A DNA stretch of 19,949 nt from Blastomyces gilchristii SLH14081 (lineage: Eukaryota > Ascomycota > Eurotiomycetes > Onygenales > Ajellomycetaceae): NCBI RefSeq assembly GCF_000003855.2, contig NW_003101675.1, positions 1,144,261 to 1,164,209 of the forward strand, given 5' to 3'. A model generated the notes under the pieces. That model did not search any database. It worked only from the letters and a program-made list of their open reading frames with translations, and was not told the DNA's origin. The translations under genes and the position numbers were made by a program. Position 1 is the stretch's first letter; every line of letters begins with the position of its first letter. Shown here piece by piece: positions 19,851 through 19,949 of this stretch.

Positions 19851-19949
19851 CAAGTCAACAGCACATCAATAACTATAAAATCAGTATACTTCAAGATCTG
19901 ACTGAGCCTTTGATCTCTGTACAGTGAGATATATTAAATCTAGTTTTAA
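19701..19949. other. Right end of window, mildly mutated, no gene seen
   Basis: Apart from the second unit of the direct repeat, I see no coding frame, RNA gene or LTR end. Composition is intermediate between the GC-rich island and the RIP-mutated elements. Confidence 0.5.

Overview
The window is transposon DNA, most likely from the AT-rich, RIP-mutated compartment of a filamentous ascomycete. RIP is repeat-induced point mutation, meaning C-to-T change on either strand of repeated DNA. I see no intact host gene, tRNA or rRNA. Apart from a few GC-rich patches, CC, GG and CG dinucleotides are almost absent. Every recognisable coding frame is full of TGA, TAA and TAG at positions where the protein family has Trp, Arg or Gln. 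The organism is inferred only from the RIP signature and the chromovirus-type retroelements.

The layout is a nest of Ty3/gypsy chromoviruses from two families, called G1 and G2 here. 1-4850: element G1a, plus strand, 5' end outside the window, with gag, protease, RT, RNase H, integrase and chromodomain remnants and a 3' LTR at 4520-4850. 4851-6161: G1b, the 3' end of a second copy of the same family (integrase, chromodomain, LTR 5824-6161), probably split by the G1a insertion. 6162-6921 and 15033-19222: two halves of one minus-strand element, G2-outer. 6922-15032: G2-inner, a complete plus-strand element of 8111 bp with two 544-bp LTRs and a perfect 5-bp target-site duplication (ATTAT at 6917-6921 and 15033-15037), inserted into G2-outer just upstream of its chromodomain. 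The two G2 copies therefore form a long inverted repeat. 19223-19949: flanking DNA beyond the truncated gag of G2-outer, including a GC-rich island that was not mutated.

The inferred order is: G2-outer inserted and was mutated; G2-inner and G1b inserted into it independently; G1a then inserted into G1b. Nothing here can be a working gene. The most informative parts are the unmutated patches: the outer tips of G2-inner, a 200-bp stretch in G1a pol, a 265-bp GC-rich patch in the long 3' region of G2-inner, and the island at 19223-19700. Comparing the 5' tip of the left G2-inner LTR with its fully mutated right LTR gives a direct read-out of the mutation process: 39 differences in 112 aligned bases, 38 of them G:C to A:T, all 11 CpG sites lost, and CpT spared.
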